DNA of 64,000 nucleotides from DATBLE01 sp046732255 (GTDB lineage: Bacteria; Actinomycetota; Thermoleophilia; Gaiellales; Gaiellaceae). Where the stretch lies: positions 1-64,000 of the forward strand of contig JBKPMR010000051.1 in assembly GCA_046732255.1 (NCBI GenBank). The letters run 5' to 3'. The notes below the pieces were generated by a model, which saw only the letters and a program-made list of their open reading frames with translations, was not told where the DNA came from and searched no databases. Every line of letters starts with the position of its first letter. Position 1 is the stretch's first letter. The translations under genes and the position numbers were made by a program. This document shows positions 1 through 8,302 of this stretch, piece by piece.

Positions 1-1
1 T

Positions 2-199
2 CAGCTCGCGGGGATCTCGAAGATGCAGCTCGACTACTGGACGAACAAGGCCCAGATCCCCACCAAGGGGCGGAAGCAGCGCATCTACGACATCGACGCG
101 GTCGAGACCGTGATGCTGATCAAGCAGGGCAAGGACAAGGGGCTGAACCTCGGCGCGGCGATCGACGCCGCCCGGCGCTTTCAACAACGAGCTAGCTAG
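2..199 (+). CDS. MerR-like DNA-binding protein, C-terminal part (5' end outside window)
   Basis: The open frame enters from the left edge and ends at TAG 197-199, so only the last 65 codons are visible. The text fits a MerR-type winged helix: 'MQLDYWTNKAQIP' resembles the segment where MerR domains have 'LRYWE..G.i.P', followed by a basic turn (KGRKQR), then 'IYDIDAVETVMLI', matching the 'R.Y...dv..l..I..L' helix. The protein stops soon after this domain, so it is a small DNA-binding protein without a long effector domain in the visible part. Its target and ligand cannot be judged. A hairpin follows the stop codon. Confidence 0.6.
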   Translation, partial: QLAGISKMQLDYWTNKAQIPTKGRKQRIYDIDAVETVMLIKQGKDKGLNLGAAIDAARRFQQRAS

Positions 200-226
200 G
201 CGCGCTACACGCGCCGTATCCGTTTC

Positions 227-253
227 GGCTCTGGCCCCGAAGGGGCAGAGGCC
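227..253. terminator. hairpin between two convergent genes
   Basis: A GC-rich stem (GGCTCTGGCCCC, GAA loop, GGGGCAGAGGCC) forms about 11 pairs with two single-base bulges. It lies between the stop codons of the MerR-like gene (plus) and the slipin gene (minus). Its place between convergent genes suggests a bidirectional terminator. There is no clear T-run, so this is an inference from structure and position. Confidence 0.45.
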
Positions 254-273
254 ACGCGTTCGTTGGTCAGTCG

Positions 274-1068
274 CTAGCCGTCGCTCTTGGGCGTCGATCC
301 ATCTGGTGGTGCTACCGCGCGCTCGAGTAGCGGCTGAATCAGATCGATCGGCGCCGGGAACACGATCGTGGAGGAGTTCGACGCCCCGATCTCGAGCAGT
401 GTCTGGAGGTAGCGAAGCTGGATCGCGATCGGCTCGTGCGCCATGACCGCGGCCGCGTCGCGGAGCCGTTCCGACGCCTGGTACTCGCCCTCGGCGTTGA
501 TCACCTTCGCGCGCCGCTCGCGCTCGGCCTCGGCCTGGCGGGCCATCGCGCGCTGCATCCCGGAGGGGATCTCGACGTCCTTCACCTCGACGATCGTCAC
601 CTTGACGCCCCAGGGAGCGGTCTGCTGGTCGATGATCTCCTGGAGGATCGCGTTGATCTTGTCTCGCTCCGAGAGCAGCTCGTCGAGCAGGTGCTGGCCG
701 AGGACCGAGCGCAGCGTCGTCTGCGCGATCTGCGAGGTCGCGACCATGAAGTTCTCGACCTGGACGATCGCGTCCTTGGGGGCGACGATCCGGAAGTAGG
801 CGACTGCGTTCACGCGCGCGGGGACGTTGTCCTTCGTGATCACATCCTGCGGCGGGATGTTCAGCGTGATCGTCCGGAGGTCGACCTTCACCATCCGGTC
901 GACGATCGGGATCAGCAGGAAGAGACCCGGCCCTTTCGGCTCGGGCAGCAGGCGACCGAGGCGGAAGATGATGCCGCGCTCGTACTCGCGCGCCACCTTG
1001 ACCGCCGCGAACAGGAAGAGCACGACGAGAACGAGCACGACGACGACGACGACGATGGCCGCGGTCAT
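274..1068 (-). CDS. slipin / stomatin-like SPFH (band 7) membrane protein
   Basis: 264 residues. An N-terminal membrane helix (about residues 4-24) is followed at once by 'VAREYERGIIFRLGRL', the typical entry to the SPFH domain of slipins, and by 'PVVD'-like 'IPIVDRMVKVDLRT'. The C-terminal third is an Ala/Glu/Arg-rich coiled coil ('RQAEAERERRAKVINAEGE') as in stomatins. Slipins form membrane-bound ring oligomers that organise microdomains. The gene lies 9 bp downstream of an NfeD-family gene on the same strand. SPFH-NfeD pairing is a very common conserved operon, in which the NfeD protease/OB protein partners the SPFH protein. The assignment is firm at family level; the client process is unknown. 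Confidence 0.92.
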   Translation of the reverse strand: MTAAIVVVVVVLVLVVLFLFAAVKVAREYERGIIFRLGRLLPEPKGPGLFLLIPIVDRMVKVDLRTITLNIPPQDVITKDNVPARVNAVAYFRIVAPKDAIVQVENFMVATSQIAQTTLRSVLGQHLLDELLSERDKINAILQEIIDQQTAPWGVKVTIVEVKDVEIPSGMQRAMARQAEAERERRAKVINAEGEYQASERLRDAAAVMAHEPIAIQLRYLQTLLEIGASNSSTIVFPAPIDLIQPLLERAVAPPDGSTPKSDG

Positions 1069-1077
1069 GGAGTCACC

Positions 1078-2421
1078 CTACACGGGGGCGGGAGTCGTCA
1101 CGCGCCGGACGACGAGCTCGAGGCCGTCGAGCGCGACCACCTCGATGCCGTCGCCGCGGGCGAGGTGCTCGCCGTTCTCCACGCGTGCCTTCCAGAGCTC
1201 GCCGTTGACCGCGACGAGCCCGTCGGTGCGGGCCTCGCCGTGTGCGCCGACGATCGCGCTCGGTCCGACCGAGGGCGGGCTTCGCCGGATCTGGACGACC
1301 TTCGCGAGGGCGAGGGCGAAGAAGGCCGAAACCGTCACTGCCACGGCGACCGAGACCCACACCGAGACCTGGTAGCCCGACCCCGCCGGCTGGAACAGGA
1401 GCAGCGTTCCGAAGACGAAGCAGGCTGCGCCCGCCAGCGTCAGCGCGCCGTGGCTGAAGGCGATGAACAGCTCGGCTATCCAGAACGCGAACGCGGCCGC
1501 AATCAGGATCAGGCCGGCCCAGTTCACGGGGAGGACGTCCAGTCCGTAGAATGCGATCGCCAGGCAGAGGATGCCGAAGGTCGCGGGGAAGATCAGGCCC
1601 GGATGCCAGAGCTCGACGATCAGGCCGAGGACGCCGAGGGAGAGCATCAGCGAGATCAGGTTCGGGTCGATCAGGAAGTCGAGGATCCGCCGCCACAGGC
1701 CCATCCGGACCTCGGTCACCTCCGCGCCGGCGGTGTGCATGACGATTCCCTTCGGAATCGTCTTCCGACCGTCGATCTGGTTGAGGAGCGCGGGCAAGCT
1801 CGGAGAGACGACGTCGATCACGTTTTTCCTGAGTGCCGTGCGGGCGGGGAGGTTCGAGGCGACGCGGACCGCCTGCGCGGCCCAGACGGCGTTCCGGTGG
1901 TGGGCGGCCGCGAGCGCGACCAGCGAGGCGGCTGCATCGTTCACCACCTTGCGGCGGAGGTCGCTCTGGATGTTGGTCCCGCCGAGGTTGATCGGCGTCG
2001 ACGAGCCGATGTTCGTCTGGGGGGCCATCGCCAGGATGTCCGCCGCCTGCCCCAGCCACACGCCGGCCGACGCCGCCCGGGCGCCGTTGGGCGAGACGTA
2101 GACGATCACGGGCACCTTCGAGGCGAGCTCGGCCTTGACGATCTTCCGCATCGACTCGGAGAGCCCGCCGGGCGTGTCCATGATGATCGCGACCGCGTCG
2201 TACTGGCCCTTGTTGGCGCGGGCGATCTCGTCGGTCAGGTAGTCCTGCGTGACCGGGTTGACGTCGTTGTCGAACTCGACGGCGAGGACTCGAGGCGGGG
2301 CGGCCTTCGCCGTCCCGGCCAAATGACGCGGCGTTGCGGCCTGGGCAGCGCCGCCTGTCAGCAGAACGGCCGCAAAGGCGGCCGATGCCGCGAGAGCTCC
2401 CCGCAGGAAAGCCGCTTTCAC
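1078..2421 (-). CDS. NfeD-family membrane protein with ClpP-class serine protease domain
   Basis: I place the start at GTG 2421, because it opens directly into a signal-like sequence ('KAAFLRGALAASAAF', ending AQA). An earlier GTG at 2475 would add 18 non-hydrophobic residues. The N-terminal half is a ClpP/SppA-type protease domain: 'IIMDTPGG' oxyanion strand, 'AASAG' with the likely nucleophile Ser, and a Lys in 'LRRKVVNDAAAS' as the likely dyad base, as in the 1510-N family. Then come about four membrane helices ('LGVLGLIVELWHPG' onward) and a C-terminal OB fold ('GELWKARVENGEHLARGD'). This is the long NfeD1b architecture. It is cotranscribed with the downstream slipin gene, on which such proteases are thought to act. 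It diverges from the amidase gene with only 73 bp between starts. Confidence 0.9.
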   Translation of the reverse strand: MKAAFLRGALAASAAFAAVLLTGGAAQAATPRHLAGTAKAAPPRVLAVEFDNDVNPVTQDYLTDEIARANKGQYDAVAIIMDTPGGLSESMRKIVKAELASKVPVIVYVSPNGARAASAGVWLGQAADILAMAPQTNIGSSTPINLGGTNIQSDLRRKVVNDAAASLVALAAAHHRNAVWAAQAVRVASNLPARTALRKNVIDVVSPSLPALLNQIDGRKTIPKGIVMHTAGAEVTEVRMGLWRRILDFLIDPNLISLMLSLGVLGLIVELWHPGLIFPATFGILCLAIAFYGLDVLPVNWAGLILIAAAFAFWIAELFIAFSHGALTLAGAACFVFGTLLLFQPAGSGYQVSVWVSVAVAVTVSAFFALALAKVVQIRRSPPSVGPSAIVGAHGEARTDGLVAVNGELWKARVENGEHLARGDGIEVVALDGLELVVRRVTTPAPV

Positions 2422-2494
2422 AGCCGTAAGGATTCTATCAACGGGTCTCGCGCCGGCTCCTGCTCGGGTGCACACTGGCCGAGGGCTTATTTCG

Positions 2495-4396
2495 ATGAGG
2501 ATGCTCCGTCTTGCAGCCGTCCTGTTCTTTGGTCTGCCCGCCGTCGCCTGGGCCGGGCAACACGCGACCGTCCGGATGCAGGAAGCGCCGATCGGGGCGA
2601 CCCGGACGACGGCCGCCGCGGTCGCGCCGGGGCGCTTCGACCTCGTCGGGCTGCACTGGGAGGGACGCGGAACGGTGCTGTTCCGGACGCGTGACCTCGC
2701 CGGCCGCTGGAGACGGTGGCAGCCTGCCGCACCCGAGGACGACCGGCCGAACCTCGGAAGCCCGGAGGCCCGACCGCGCCGGGCGTGGCGGCTGGGGAGC
2801 CCCTACTGGGTCGGTGCGTCGAACATGCTGGCGTACCGGCTCGTCGGGCAGGTCCGCCGGCTGCGCATCTGGTACGTCTGGAGCCCCGTCTCCCGCTCGC
2901 CGCTTCGAACGACGGCGATGGCCGGGTCGCCGAGGATCGTGCCGCGCTCGGGCTGGCATGCCCAGGACGAGATCCTGCGCGGGCGGCCGAGGTACGCGAG
3001 CACCGTCGCCTTTGCGGTCGTCCACCACACCGCCGGCTCGAACGTCTACAGCCGTGCGCAGTCGGCGGCGATCGTCCTCGGGATCGAGCTCTACCACGTG
3101 CGCGGGAACGGCTGGAACGACATCGGCTACAACTTCCTTGTCGACAAGTACGGCCAGGTGTTCGAAGGGCGGGCCGGCGGGATCGAGCGCAACGTGATCG
3201 GTGCCCATGCCGAGGGCTTCAACACCGGTTCGGTCGGTGTCGCCGTGATCGGCAACTACTCGTCGGCGAAGATCGCTCCCGTGGCTCAGCGGGCGCTCGT
3301 CGGGCTCCTCGCCTGGCGGCTCGACGTCGCTCACGTCGATCCGCTGAGCACGCTCGCCTGGCGTTCGGGCGGCAACCCCGAGTACCCCCGGGGCAGAGCG
3401 GTCCGGCTCCGCGCGATCTCCGGGCACCGCGACACCGGCTACACGAGCTGTCCCGGCACTTCGCTGTACGCAAAGCTGCCCGCAATCGCCCAGGCCGTCG
3501 CCGCCACCGGTCTGCCGAAGCTGTACGCGCCGACCGTAGCCGGCGGGCTCGGCGGCCGGGTCCGGTTCACCGCGCGCCTGTCCGCTCCCGGCGCCTGGAC
3601 GGTCACCGTTCGGGACACGGCTGGAACCGTCGTAGCCCGCGGTCGCGGCAGTAGCTCGACCGTTGCCTGGACGTGGGACGCGACCGCGATCCCGACGAGC
3701 CGCTCGTATGCGTGGACGATCGAGGCGGGCGCACAGACACGCCCCGCCTCCGGCACGATCGGAAAGGCGGCGTCGCCCCCGCCGCCCACTGTGCCGCTGC
3801 TCAGTGCGCTCACGGTGACGCCGTCGGTGATCTCGCCCGACGGCGACGGGATCGACGATTCGCTGGCCGTCTCCTACACGCTTGCCGCCCGCGCGACGGT
3901 GACGGTGACGGTCAAGGATGGCGGCGGCGCGGTGGTCGCGAGCCTGTTCACGAACCAACTCCAGGGCGCGCGCAGGCAGTCCTTCCCCTACGGCGCCGGC
4001 GGGCTGGCCGACGGGAGGTACACCCTCTCGGTCGCCGCCGTCGGTCCGGACGGGCGCAGCAGCAGGCTGGAGGCGCCGTTCGCCGTCGACCGGACGCTGT
4101 CCGGCCTGATGCTCACGACGGGCACGCTCACGCCGAACGGCGACGGCGTCGACGACACCGTCGGGATCGCCTTCACGCTGTCGTCGGAGGCAAACGTCAC
4201 GATCCAGATCGAGCAGTCGGGCGTGGTGGTCGCCTCGGTCTTCAGCGGCGCGCTCCCCGCCGGCACCGCCCAGTTCAGCTGGGACGGCACCGTTCCTGCG
4301 GGGACCGCACCGGCCGGAACGTATGACGCGGTCGTGCTCGTCGACGGGCTGTTCGGGTCGACGCGGCACGCCGTGCCGCTCACCGTCGCCGGCTGA
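2495..4396 (+). CDS. secreted N-acetylmuramoyl-L-alanine amidase (PGRP/amidase_2) with two FlgD-type Ig repeats
   Basis: The start is set at ATG 2495, giving a good signal peptide (MRMLRLAAVLFFGLPAVAWA); a GTG at 2468 would precede it by nine polar residues. The peptidoglycan-recognition/amidase core covers about residues 165-335. It has a first zinc ligand in 'AVVHHTAGS' and later ligands His and Cys in 'SGHRDTGYTSCPG'. Conserved 'IGYNFLVDKYGQVFEGR' lies between them. The enzyme should cut the MurNAc-L-Ala bond outside the membrane. The C-terminal part carries two copies of a FlgD/CHU-like Ig unit, each starting 'LTVTPxxISPDGDGIDD'-like ('SPDGDGIDD', 'TPNGDGVDD'), probably for wall attachment. 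Confidence is high for fold and localisation. Confidence 0.93.
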   Translation: MRMLRLAAVLFFGLPAVAWAGQHATVRMQEAPIGATRTTAAAVAPGRFDLVGLHWEGRGTVLFRTRDLAGRWRRWQPAAPEDDRPNLGSPEARPRRAWRLGSPYWVGASNMLAYRLVGQVRRLRIWYVWSPVSRSPLRTTAMAGSPRIVPRSGWHAQDEILRGRPRYASTVAFAVVHHTAGSNVYSRAQSAAIVLGIELYHVRGNGWNDIGYNFLVDKYGQVFEGRAGGIERNVIGAHAEGFNTGSVGVAVIGNYSSAKIAPVAQRALVGLLAWRLDVAHVDPLSTLAWRSGGNPEYPRGRAVRLRAISGHRDTGYTSCPGTSLYAKLPAIAQAVAATGLPKLYAPTVAGGLGGRVRFTARLSAPGAWTVTVRDTAGTVVARGRGSSSTVAWTWDATAIPTSRSYAWTIEAGAQTRPASGTIGKAASPPPPTVPLLSALTVTPSVISPDGDGIDDSLAVSYTLAARATVTVTVKDGGGAVVASLFTNQLQGARRQSFPYGAGGLADGRYTLSVAAVGPDGRSSRLEAPFAVDRTLSGLMLTTGTLTPNGDGVDDTVGIAFTLSSEANVTIQIEQSGVVVASVFSGALPAGTAQFSWDGTVPAGTAPAGTYDAVVLVDGLFGSTRHAVPLTVAG

Positions 4397-4417
4397 GCCA
4401 CACATAGACTTCGCCGT

Positions 4418-5023
4418 ATGCAACCCCTCGGCCGCCGGCGCCGTCAGACTGTTCAGTTGCGGCCCAGCCGGCCGCTTGTCTACGAGAAGCTGAGCGACCC
4501 GATCTTGGTGACCAGAGCGCAGGACGGCGATCACGCGGCGCTGAGCACACTCTGCGAGCGTCACGCGCCGCGCGTCGAGCGCCTCGCCCGCCACCTGCTC
4601 GCCGACCCCGAGGATGCGCGGGACGCGGCGCAGGAATCCCTCGCGAAGCTCTGCGTCCGGCTGCGGCAGTTCCGCGGCGAGTCGCAGTTCTCGACGTGGC
4701 TCCACCGGCTGGTCGTGAACACCTGCCGTGATGTGGCTACCCGGCAGCGGGCACGAAGGTGGGAGCCGCTGGTCGACGATCTGCGTGTCGGCGGCGACGA
4801 GGCCGACCCGGCCCATGCCCTTGCTCTCACCGAGCTTCGCAGCGAGCTGGCCGGGCAATTGGCGACGATCTCGGCCGACCAGGCGCGGGTGGTCGTCCTC
4901 AAGGACGCGTTCGACTGGTCGTTCGAGGAGATCTCGTCCCGGTCGGGAATGCCCGTCGGAACCGCCAAGTGCTACGCGCATCGGGGCCGAACCTCGCTCC
5001 GCCGGCGACTCGCGCGGGCATGA
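4418..5023 (+). CDS. ECF-type RNA polymerase sigma factor
   Basis: 201 residues with the sigma-70 family region 2 and region 4 layout. Region 2 runs from 'ILVTRAQDGDHAALSTLCE' through 'DARDAAQESLAKLC' and 'FRGESQFSTWLHRLVVNTC', the -10-recognition helix. Region 4 ends with 'WSFEEISSRSGMPVGTAK', a helix-turn-helix for the -35 element. The stop codon overlaps the start of fabZ (ATGA, 5020-5023), so the sigma gene is translationally coupled to the fatty acid genes. No anti-sigma gene with a zinc or membrane signature is adjacent. By position it could control its own operon and envelope lipid supply; this is inference only. The first 25 residues are basic and not conserved, so the true start may be slightly downstream. 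Confidence 0.88.
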   Translation: MQPLGRRRRQTVQLRPSRPLVYEKLSDPILVTRAQDGDHAALSTLCERHAPRVERLARHLLADPEDARDAAQESLAKLCVRLRQFRGESQFSTWLHRLVVNTCRDVATRQRARRWEPLVDDLRVGGDEADPAHALALTELRSELAGQLATISADQARVVVLKDAFDWSFEEISSRSGMPVGTAKCYAHRGRTSLRRRLARA

Positions 5024-5460
5024 CCCCGACCGCGCCGTTCGGCCGGGACGTGATCGAGACGATCATCCCGCACCGCGATCCGTTCCTGTTCCTCGACGAG
5101 GTGCTCGAGCTCGAGCCCGGAATCCGCGTGGTCGCACGAAAGCAGGTCCGCGGCGACGAGTGGTTCTTCCCCGGCCACTTTCCAGGGCGGCCGATCATGC
5201 CCGGCGTGGTCATGGTCGAGGCGCTCGCCCAGGCCGGCGCCGTCGCCGCGCTCTCGCTCGAAGAAAATCGCGGCAAGCTCGCCCTCTTCGCCGGCATCGA
5301 CGACGTCCGCTTCAAGCGGATCGTCGAACCGGGAGACGAGCTTACGCTCGCCTGCGAGCTGGAGGGTGTGCGCGGCCCGATCGGCCGGGGGAAGGTGCGC
5401 GCGACAGTCGGAGACGAGCTCGCTGTTCGCGGCACGTTGACTTTCGCGACGGCCCAATGA
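5020..5460 (+). CDS. fabZ: 3-hydroxyacyl-ACP dehydratase FabZ
   Basis: 146 residues, normal FabZ length. It begins with 'IIPHRDPFLFLDEVLEL', the family's 'PHRyPfLlvDrv' signature. It then has 'FFPGHFPGRPIMPGVVMVEALAQ', containing the active-site His (GHFPG) and the Glu (VMVEA) of the hot-dog dehydratase dimer. It removes water from (3R)-hydroxyacyl-ACP in type II fatty acid synthesis. The start overlaps the stop of the sigma gene, and fabH follows 13 bp downstream. Discrete FabZ is unusual for mycolata-type actinobacteria, which use HadABC, and supports a deep-branching actinobacterial class. Confidence 0.94.
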   Translation: MTPTAPFGRDVIETIIPHRDPFLFLDEVLELEPGIRVVARKQVRGDEWFFPGHFPGRPIMPGVVMVEALAQAGAVAALSLEENRGKLALFAGIDDVRFKRIVEPGDELTLACELEGVRGPIGRGKVRATVGDELAVRGTLTFATAQ

Positions 5461-5473
5461 GACTGGCAGGGCG

Positions 5474-6481
5474 ATGATCGGCTCGGCCAACGGCGGCCCG
5501 GTCTCGATTACCGGTCTCGGCACGCACGTGCCTGAGCGCGTGGTGACGAACGACGACCTGGCCAAGCTCGTCGACACGTCCGACGAGTGGATCGTCGACC
5601 GCACGGGGATCCGTGAGCGCCGGTTTGCGGCGGAGGATGAAGCGTTGTCGGATGTCGCGCTGCCCGCTGCGCGGGCAGCGCTCGAACAGGCCGGCGTTCG
5701 GGCGAGCGAGCTCGACCTGATCATCGTGGCCACGGTCACTCCCGACATGCAGTTCCCCTCCACCGCCGCGATCCTGGCCGACGTGCTGGGCAGCAGCGAA
5801 GCTGCTGCCTATGACCTCGCCGCCGGCTGCACTGGGTTCATGTACGGGATCGCGCAGGCCTATGGGATGGTCGAGAGTGGCCTGAGCCGGCGCGCGCTCG
5901 TCATCGGTGCCGACGTGCTCTCGAAGCTGATGAACTTCTCCGATCGCTCCACCTGCGTCCTTTTCGGCGACGGCGCGGGTGCCGCCGTCGTCGAGCGGGC
6001 GGCCGACGAGGGGTTTCTGGGCTTCGAGCTCGGCGCAGACGGAGCCGGCGGCAAGGACCTCAACCTGCCCGCCGGTGGGTCTCGGATGCCGACGACGGCA
6101 GAGACCGTCGCCAGCGGCGCGCACTATGTCCATATGAATGGCCGTGAAGTATTCAAGTTCGCGACCCGCGTCCTCGTCAGCTCGGCCCAGGACGTGCTCG
6201 AGCAGTGCGATTTGTCGGTCGAGGACGTGGACGTCTATGTTCCCCATCAAGCCAACGTCCGCATCATCGATCATGCGGTGGCCAAGCTCGGAATTCCCAA
6301 GGAGAAGGTGATCGTGAACGTCGACCGCTACGGCAACACCTCGTCCGCCTCGATCCCGCTCGCTCTCGCCGAGGCGGTCTCGTCAGGCCGGTTGAAGCAG
6401 GGCGACATGGTGCTGATGACCGGCATGGGGGCCGGGCTGACCTGGGGGTCGGCCGTGATGCGCTGGACGGCCCCGCTATGA
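5474..6481 (+). CDS. fabH: 3-oxoacyl-ACP synthase III (KAS III)
   Basis: 335 residues. The catalytic triad is complete: Cys about 119 in 'LAAGCTGFMYG', His about 258 in 'YVPHQANVRI', and Asn about 288 in 'YGNTSSASIPLAL'. 'DEWIVDRTGIRERR' is the classic N-terminal FabH signature. The enzyme condenses an acyl-CoA primer with malonyl-ACP to start fatty acid elongation; the primer preference (acetyl or branched) cannot be read here. The stop overlaps the start of fabD by 4 nt (ATGA, 6478-6481), so both should be made together. Confidence 0.96.
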   Translation: MIGSANGGPVSITGLGTHVPERVVTNDDLAKLVDTSDEWIVDRTGIRERRFAAEDEALSDVALPAARAALEQAGVRASELDLIIVATVTPDMQFPSTAAILADVLGSSEAAAYDLAAGCTGFMYGIAQAYGMVESGLSRRALVIGADVLSKLMNFSDRSTCVLFGDGAGAAVVERAADEGFLGFELGADGAGGKDLNLPAGGSRMPTTAETVASGAHYVHMNGREVFKFATRVLVSSAQDVLEQCDLSVEDVDVYVPHQANVRIIDHAVAKLGIPKEKVIVNVDRYGNTSSASIPLALAEAVSSGRLKQGDMVLMTGMGAGLTWGSAVMRWTAPL

Positions 6482-7401
6482 AGATCGCCTTCTGCTTCCC
6501 CGGTCAGGGCTCGCTCGAGCAGGGCATGGGCAGGGACGTTGCCGCAGCCGTGCCCGAGGCGATGGACGTCTACGAACGCGGGAGCGACGCGTGCGGGCTC
6601 GATCTGAAGCGGCTCTGCTTCGAAACGCCGCTGGAGGAGATCGTCGAGACCGAGGTGCAGCAGCCGGCGCTGGTCGCGACCAGTCTCGCGATGCTGGCCG
6701 CGCTTCGCGCGCGCGGGGTGCACGCCGACTACGTGATCGGACACTCCGTCGGTGAGTTCGCTGCGATTGCGGCGGCCGATTCGGTCGGTTTCGAGGAGAC
6801 GATTGCGCTCGTCCGCGAGCGTGGTCTCGCGATGGCCGAGGCTGCGAAGGAGCGCCCCGGCTCGATGGCGGCGATCCTCGGCCTGGCCGACGAGGTGGTC
6901 GAGCGTCTCTGCCGGCGGATCCTCGGTGTATGGCCGGCGAACTACAACTGTCCCGGACAGATCGTCGTCTCCGGCGTCCACGAGGCCGTCGACGAGCTGT
7001 GCGCGCAGGCGGAGGAGGAAGGTGCGCGGCGCACGGTCAAGCTCAAGGTCTCCGGGGCGTTCCACTCTCCGCTCGTCGCACGCGCAGCGGAGCGGCTGCG
7101 GCCCGCCGTGGAGGCGGTCAAGTTCGGCGAGCCCCAGGCGGCGTTCATGTCCACCGTCACCGCCAGGTTCGAGGACGCGCAGCGGATGGGATCGCTGCTC
7201 GTCGACCAGCTGACTGCCCCCGTCCGCTACACCCAGGCTGCGTCGGAGCTCGTTCGCGACGGCGTGCAGACGTTCGTCGAGGTCGGGCCGGGAAACGTGC
7301 TCTCCGGGCTGATGAAGCGGATCGACCGCAGCGTGAAGACGGTCTCCGTCAACGACCTCGCCTCGCTGGAGAAGCTCAAGGAGCGGCTCTCCACCGCGTG
7401 A
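6478..7401 (+). CDS. fabD: malonyl-CoA:ACP transacylase
   Basis: 307 residues. It opens with 'KIAFCFPGQGSLEQGMG' (FPGQGSQ-like), has the nucleophile Ser about 90 in 'VIGHSVGEFAA' (GHSxG), and the partner His about 196 in 'VSGAFHSPLV'. 'FVEVGPGNVLSGL' is the typical C-terminal motif. The protein loads malonyl groups from malonyl-CoA onto acyl carrier protein. The expected next gene in such clusters, acpP, is not here. Instead the gene is followed by a 163-bp gap holding a hairpin-headed repeat, before fabG. Confidence 0.95.
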   Translation: MKIAFCFPGQGSLEQGMGRDVAAAVPEAMDVYERGSDACGLDLKRLCFETPLEEIVETEVQQPALVATSLAMLAALRARGVHADYVIGHSVGEFAAIAAADSVGFEETIALVRERGLAMAEAAKERPGSMAAILGLADEVVERLCRRILGVWPANYNCPGQIVVSGVHEAVDELCAQAEEEGARRTVKLKVSGAFHSPLVARAAERLRPAVEAVKFGEPQAAFMSTVTARFEDAQRMGSLLVDQLTAPVRYTQAASELVRDGVQTFVEVGPGNVLSGLMKRIDRSVKTVSVNDLASLEKLKERLSTA

Positions 7402-7423
7402 TTGTCGCTCGCCTTTGGCTCGC

Positions 7424-7552
7424 TTCACGGGGGAAACGGCTGGTTTCCCCCGTGAACCCCCTTCCGAGCTCCGCCGCTGGCTTCGCCATCGGCGTTCGCG
7501 ATTGGGTTCACAGCAAGCCGCACTGGGCCGCGCCCGCCATGTCGGTCGCGGC
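7424..7552. repeat. hairpin-headed intergenic repeat, copy 1 (with 40718-40831)
   Basis: The unit opens with a perfect 14-bp inverted repeat: TTCACGGGGGAAAC at 7424-7437, a 5-nt loop, and its complement at 7443-7456. It ends with a 26-bp block, 7527-7552, containing GCCGCGCCCGCC then ATGTCGGTCGCGGC. The block recurs with one inserted C at 40805-40831, again downstream of a hairpin. The gap between fabD and fabG (7402-7564) holds nothing else I can call. The hairpin may slow or stop transcripts between the two genes. It has no coding capacity that resembles a protein. Confidence 0.6.
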
Positions 7553-7564
7553 CGCGAACACCTG

Positions 7565-8302
7565 ATGAGCGTCCCAGCTGTTTTTTGCTCCCTGGAGGGG
7601 AAAACGGCGCTCGTCACCGGTGCGTCGCGCGGGATCGGACGCGCGATCGCTCTCGAGCTGGCCCGCGCCGGCGCACAGGTGGTCGTCGGCTACCGCAGCG
7701 GTGCCGAGGAGGCCGAGGCGCTTGCGGCCGAGATCGGAGGCCGCGCTGCCCAGGCCGACGTCGCCGATCCCGAGCAGGCCGCCCGGCTCGTCGACGAGGC
7801 GGGCGACCTCGACATCCTCGTCAACAACGCCGGCCTCACCCGCGACGGCCTGATCGCGCGAATGTCCGACGAGGACTGGCGAACCGTCCTGGACACGAAC
7901 CTCGGCGGCGTCTTCCACACGTGCCGCGCTGCCGCTCGGGGGATGATGCGGCGCCGGTCCGGCGCGATCGTCAATTTGACGAGCGTCGTCGGCCTGCACG
8001 GGAACCCCGGGCAGACGAACTACGCGGCGTCGAAGGCCGGGATCATCGGCTTCACGAAGTCGCTCGCGCGCGAGCTTGCCTCCCGTGGGGTGCGCGCGAA
8101 CGCCGTCGCACCCGGCTACATCCAGACCGCCCTTACCGACGTACTGCCCGAGGATGTCCAGCAGACGATCCTCGGAAATACGCCGCTCGCCCGGCTCGGA
8201 ACGCCGGAGGACGTTGCGGGGGCGGTACGCTTCCTCTGCTCGGACGAAGCGTCGTTCGTGACCGGCGAGGTGCTCCTCGTCGATGGGGGACTGGGGATGT
8301 AA
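7565..8302 (+). CDS. fabG: 3-oxoacyl-ACP reductase
   Basis: 245 residues, classical short-chain dehydrogenase/reductase. Cofactor motif 'TGASRGIGRAIA' lies near residues 17-28 and 'NNAG' near 88. The catalytic set is Ser in 'VNLTSVVG', then Tyr and Lys in 'NYAASKAG'. A C-terminal 'GEVLLVDGGLGM' matches FabG. It uses NADPH to reduce 3-oxoacyl-ACP. I use ATG 7565; earlier in-frame starts would run through the upstream repeat. The stop shares one base with the fabF start (TAATG), so no gene, including acpP, fits between them. Confidence 0.94.
   Translation: MSVPAVFCSLEGKTALVTGASRGIGRAIALELARAGAQVVVGYRSGAEEAEALAAEIGGRAAQADVADPEQAARLVDEAGDLDILVNNAGLTRDGLIARMSDEDWRTVLDTNLGGVFHTCRAAARGMMRRRSGAIVNLTSVVGLHGNPGQTNYAASKAGIIGFTKSLARELASRGVRANAVAPGYIQTALTDVLPEDVQQTILGNTPLARLGTPEDVAGAVRFLCSDEASFVTGEVLLVDGGLGM

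Noticed and set aside
436..2694. A 752-codon open frame on the plus strand over the slipin and NfeD genes
   Set aside because: It is the mirror of two clear minus-strand genes and its composition is His/Asp/Arg-rich without domain features.
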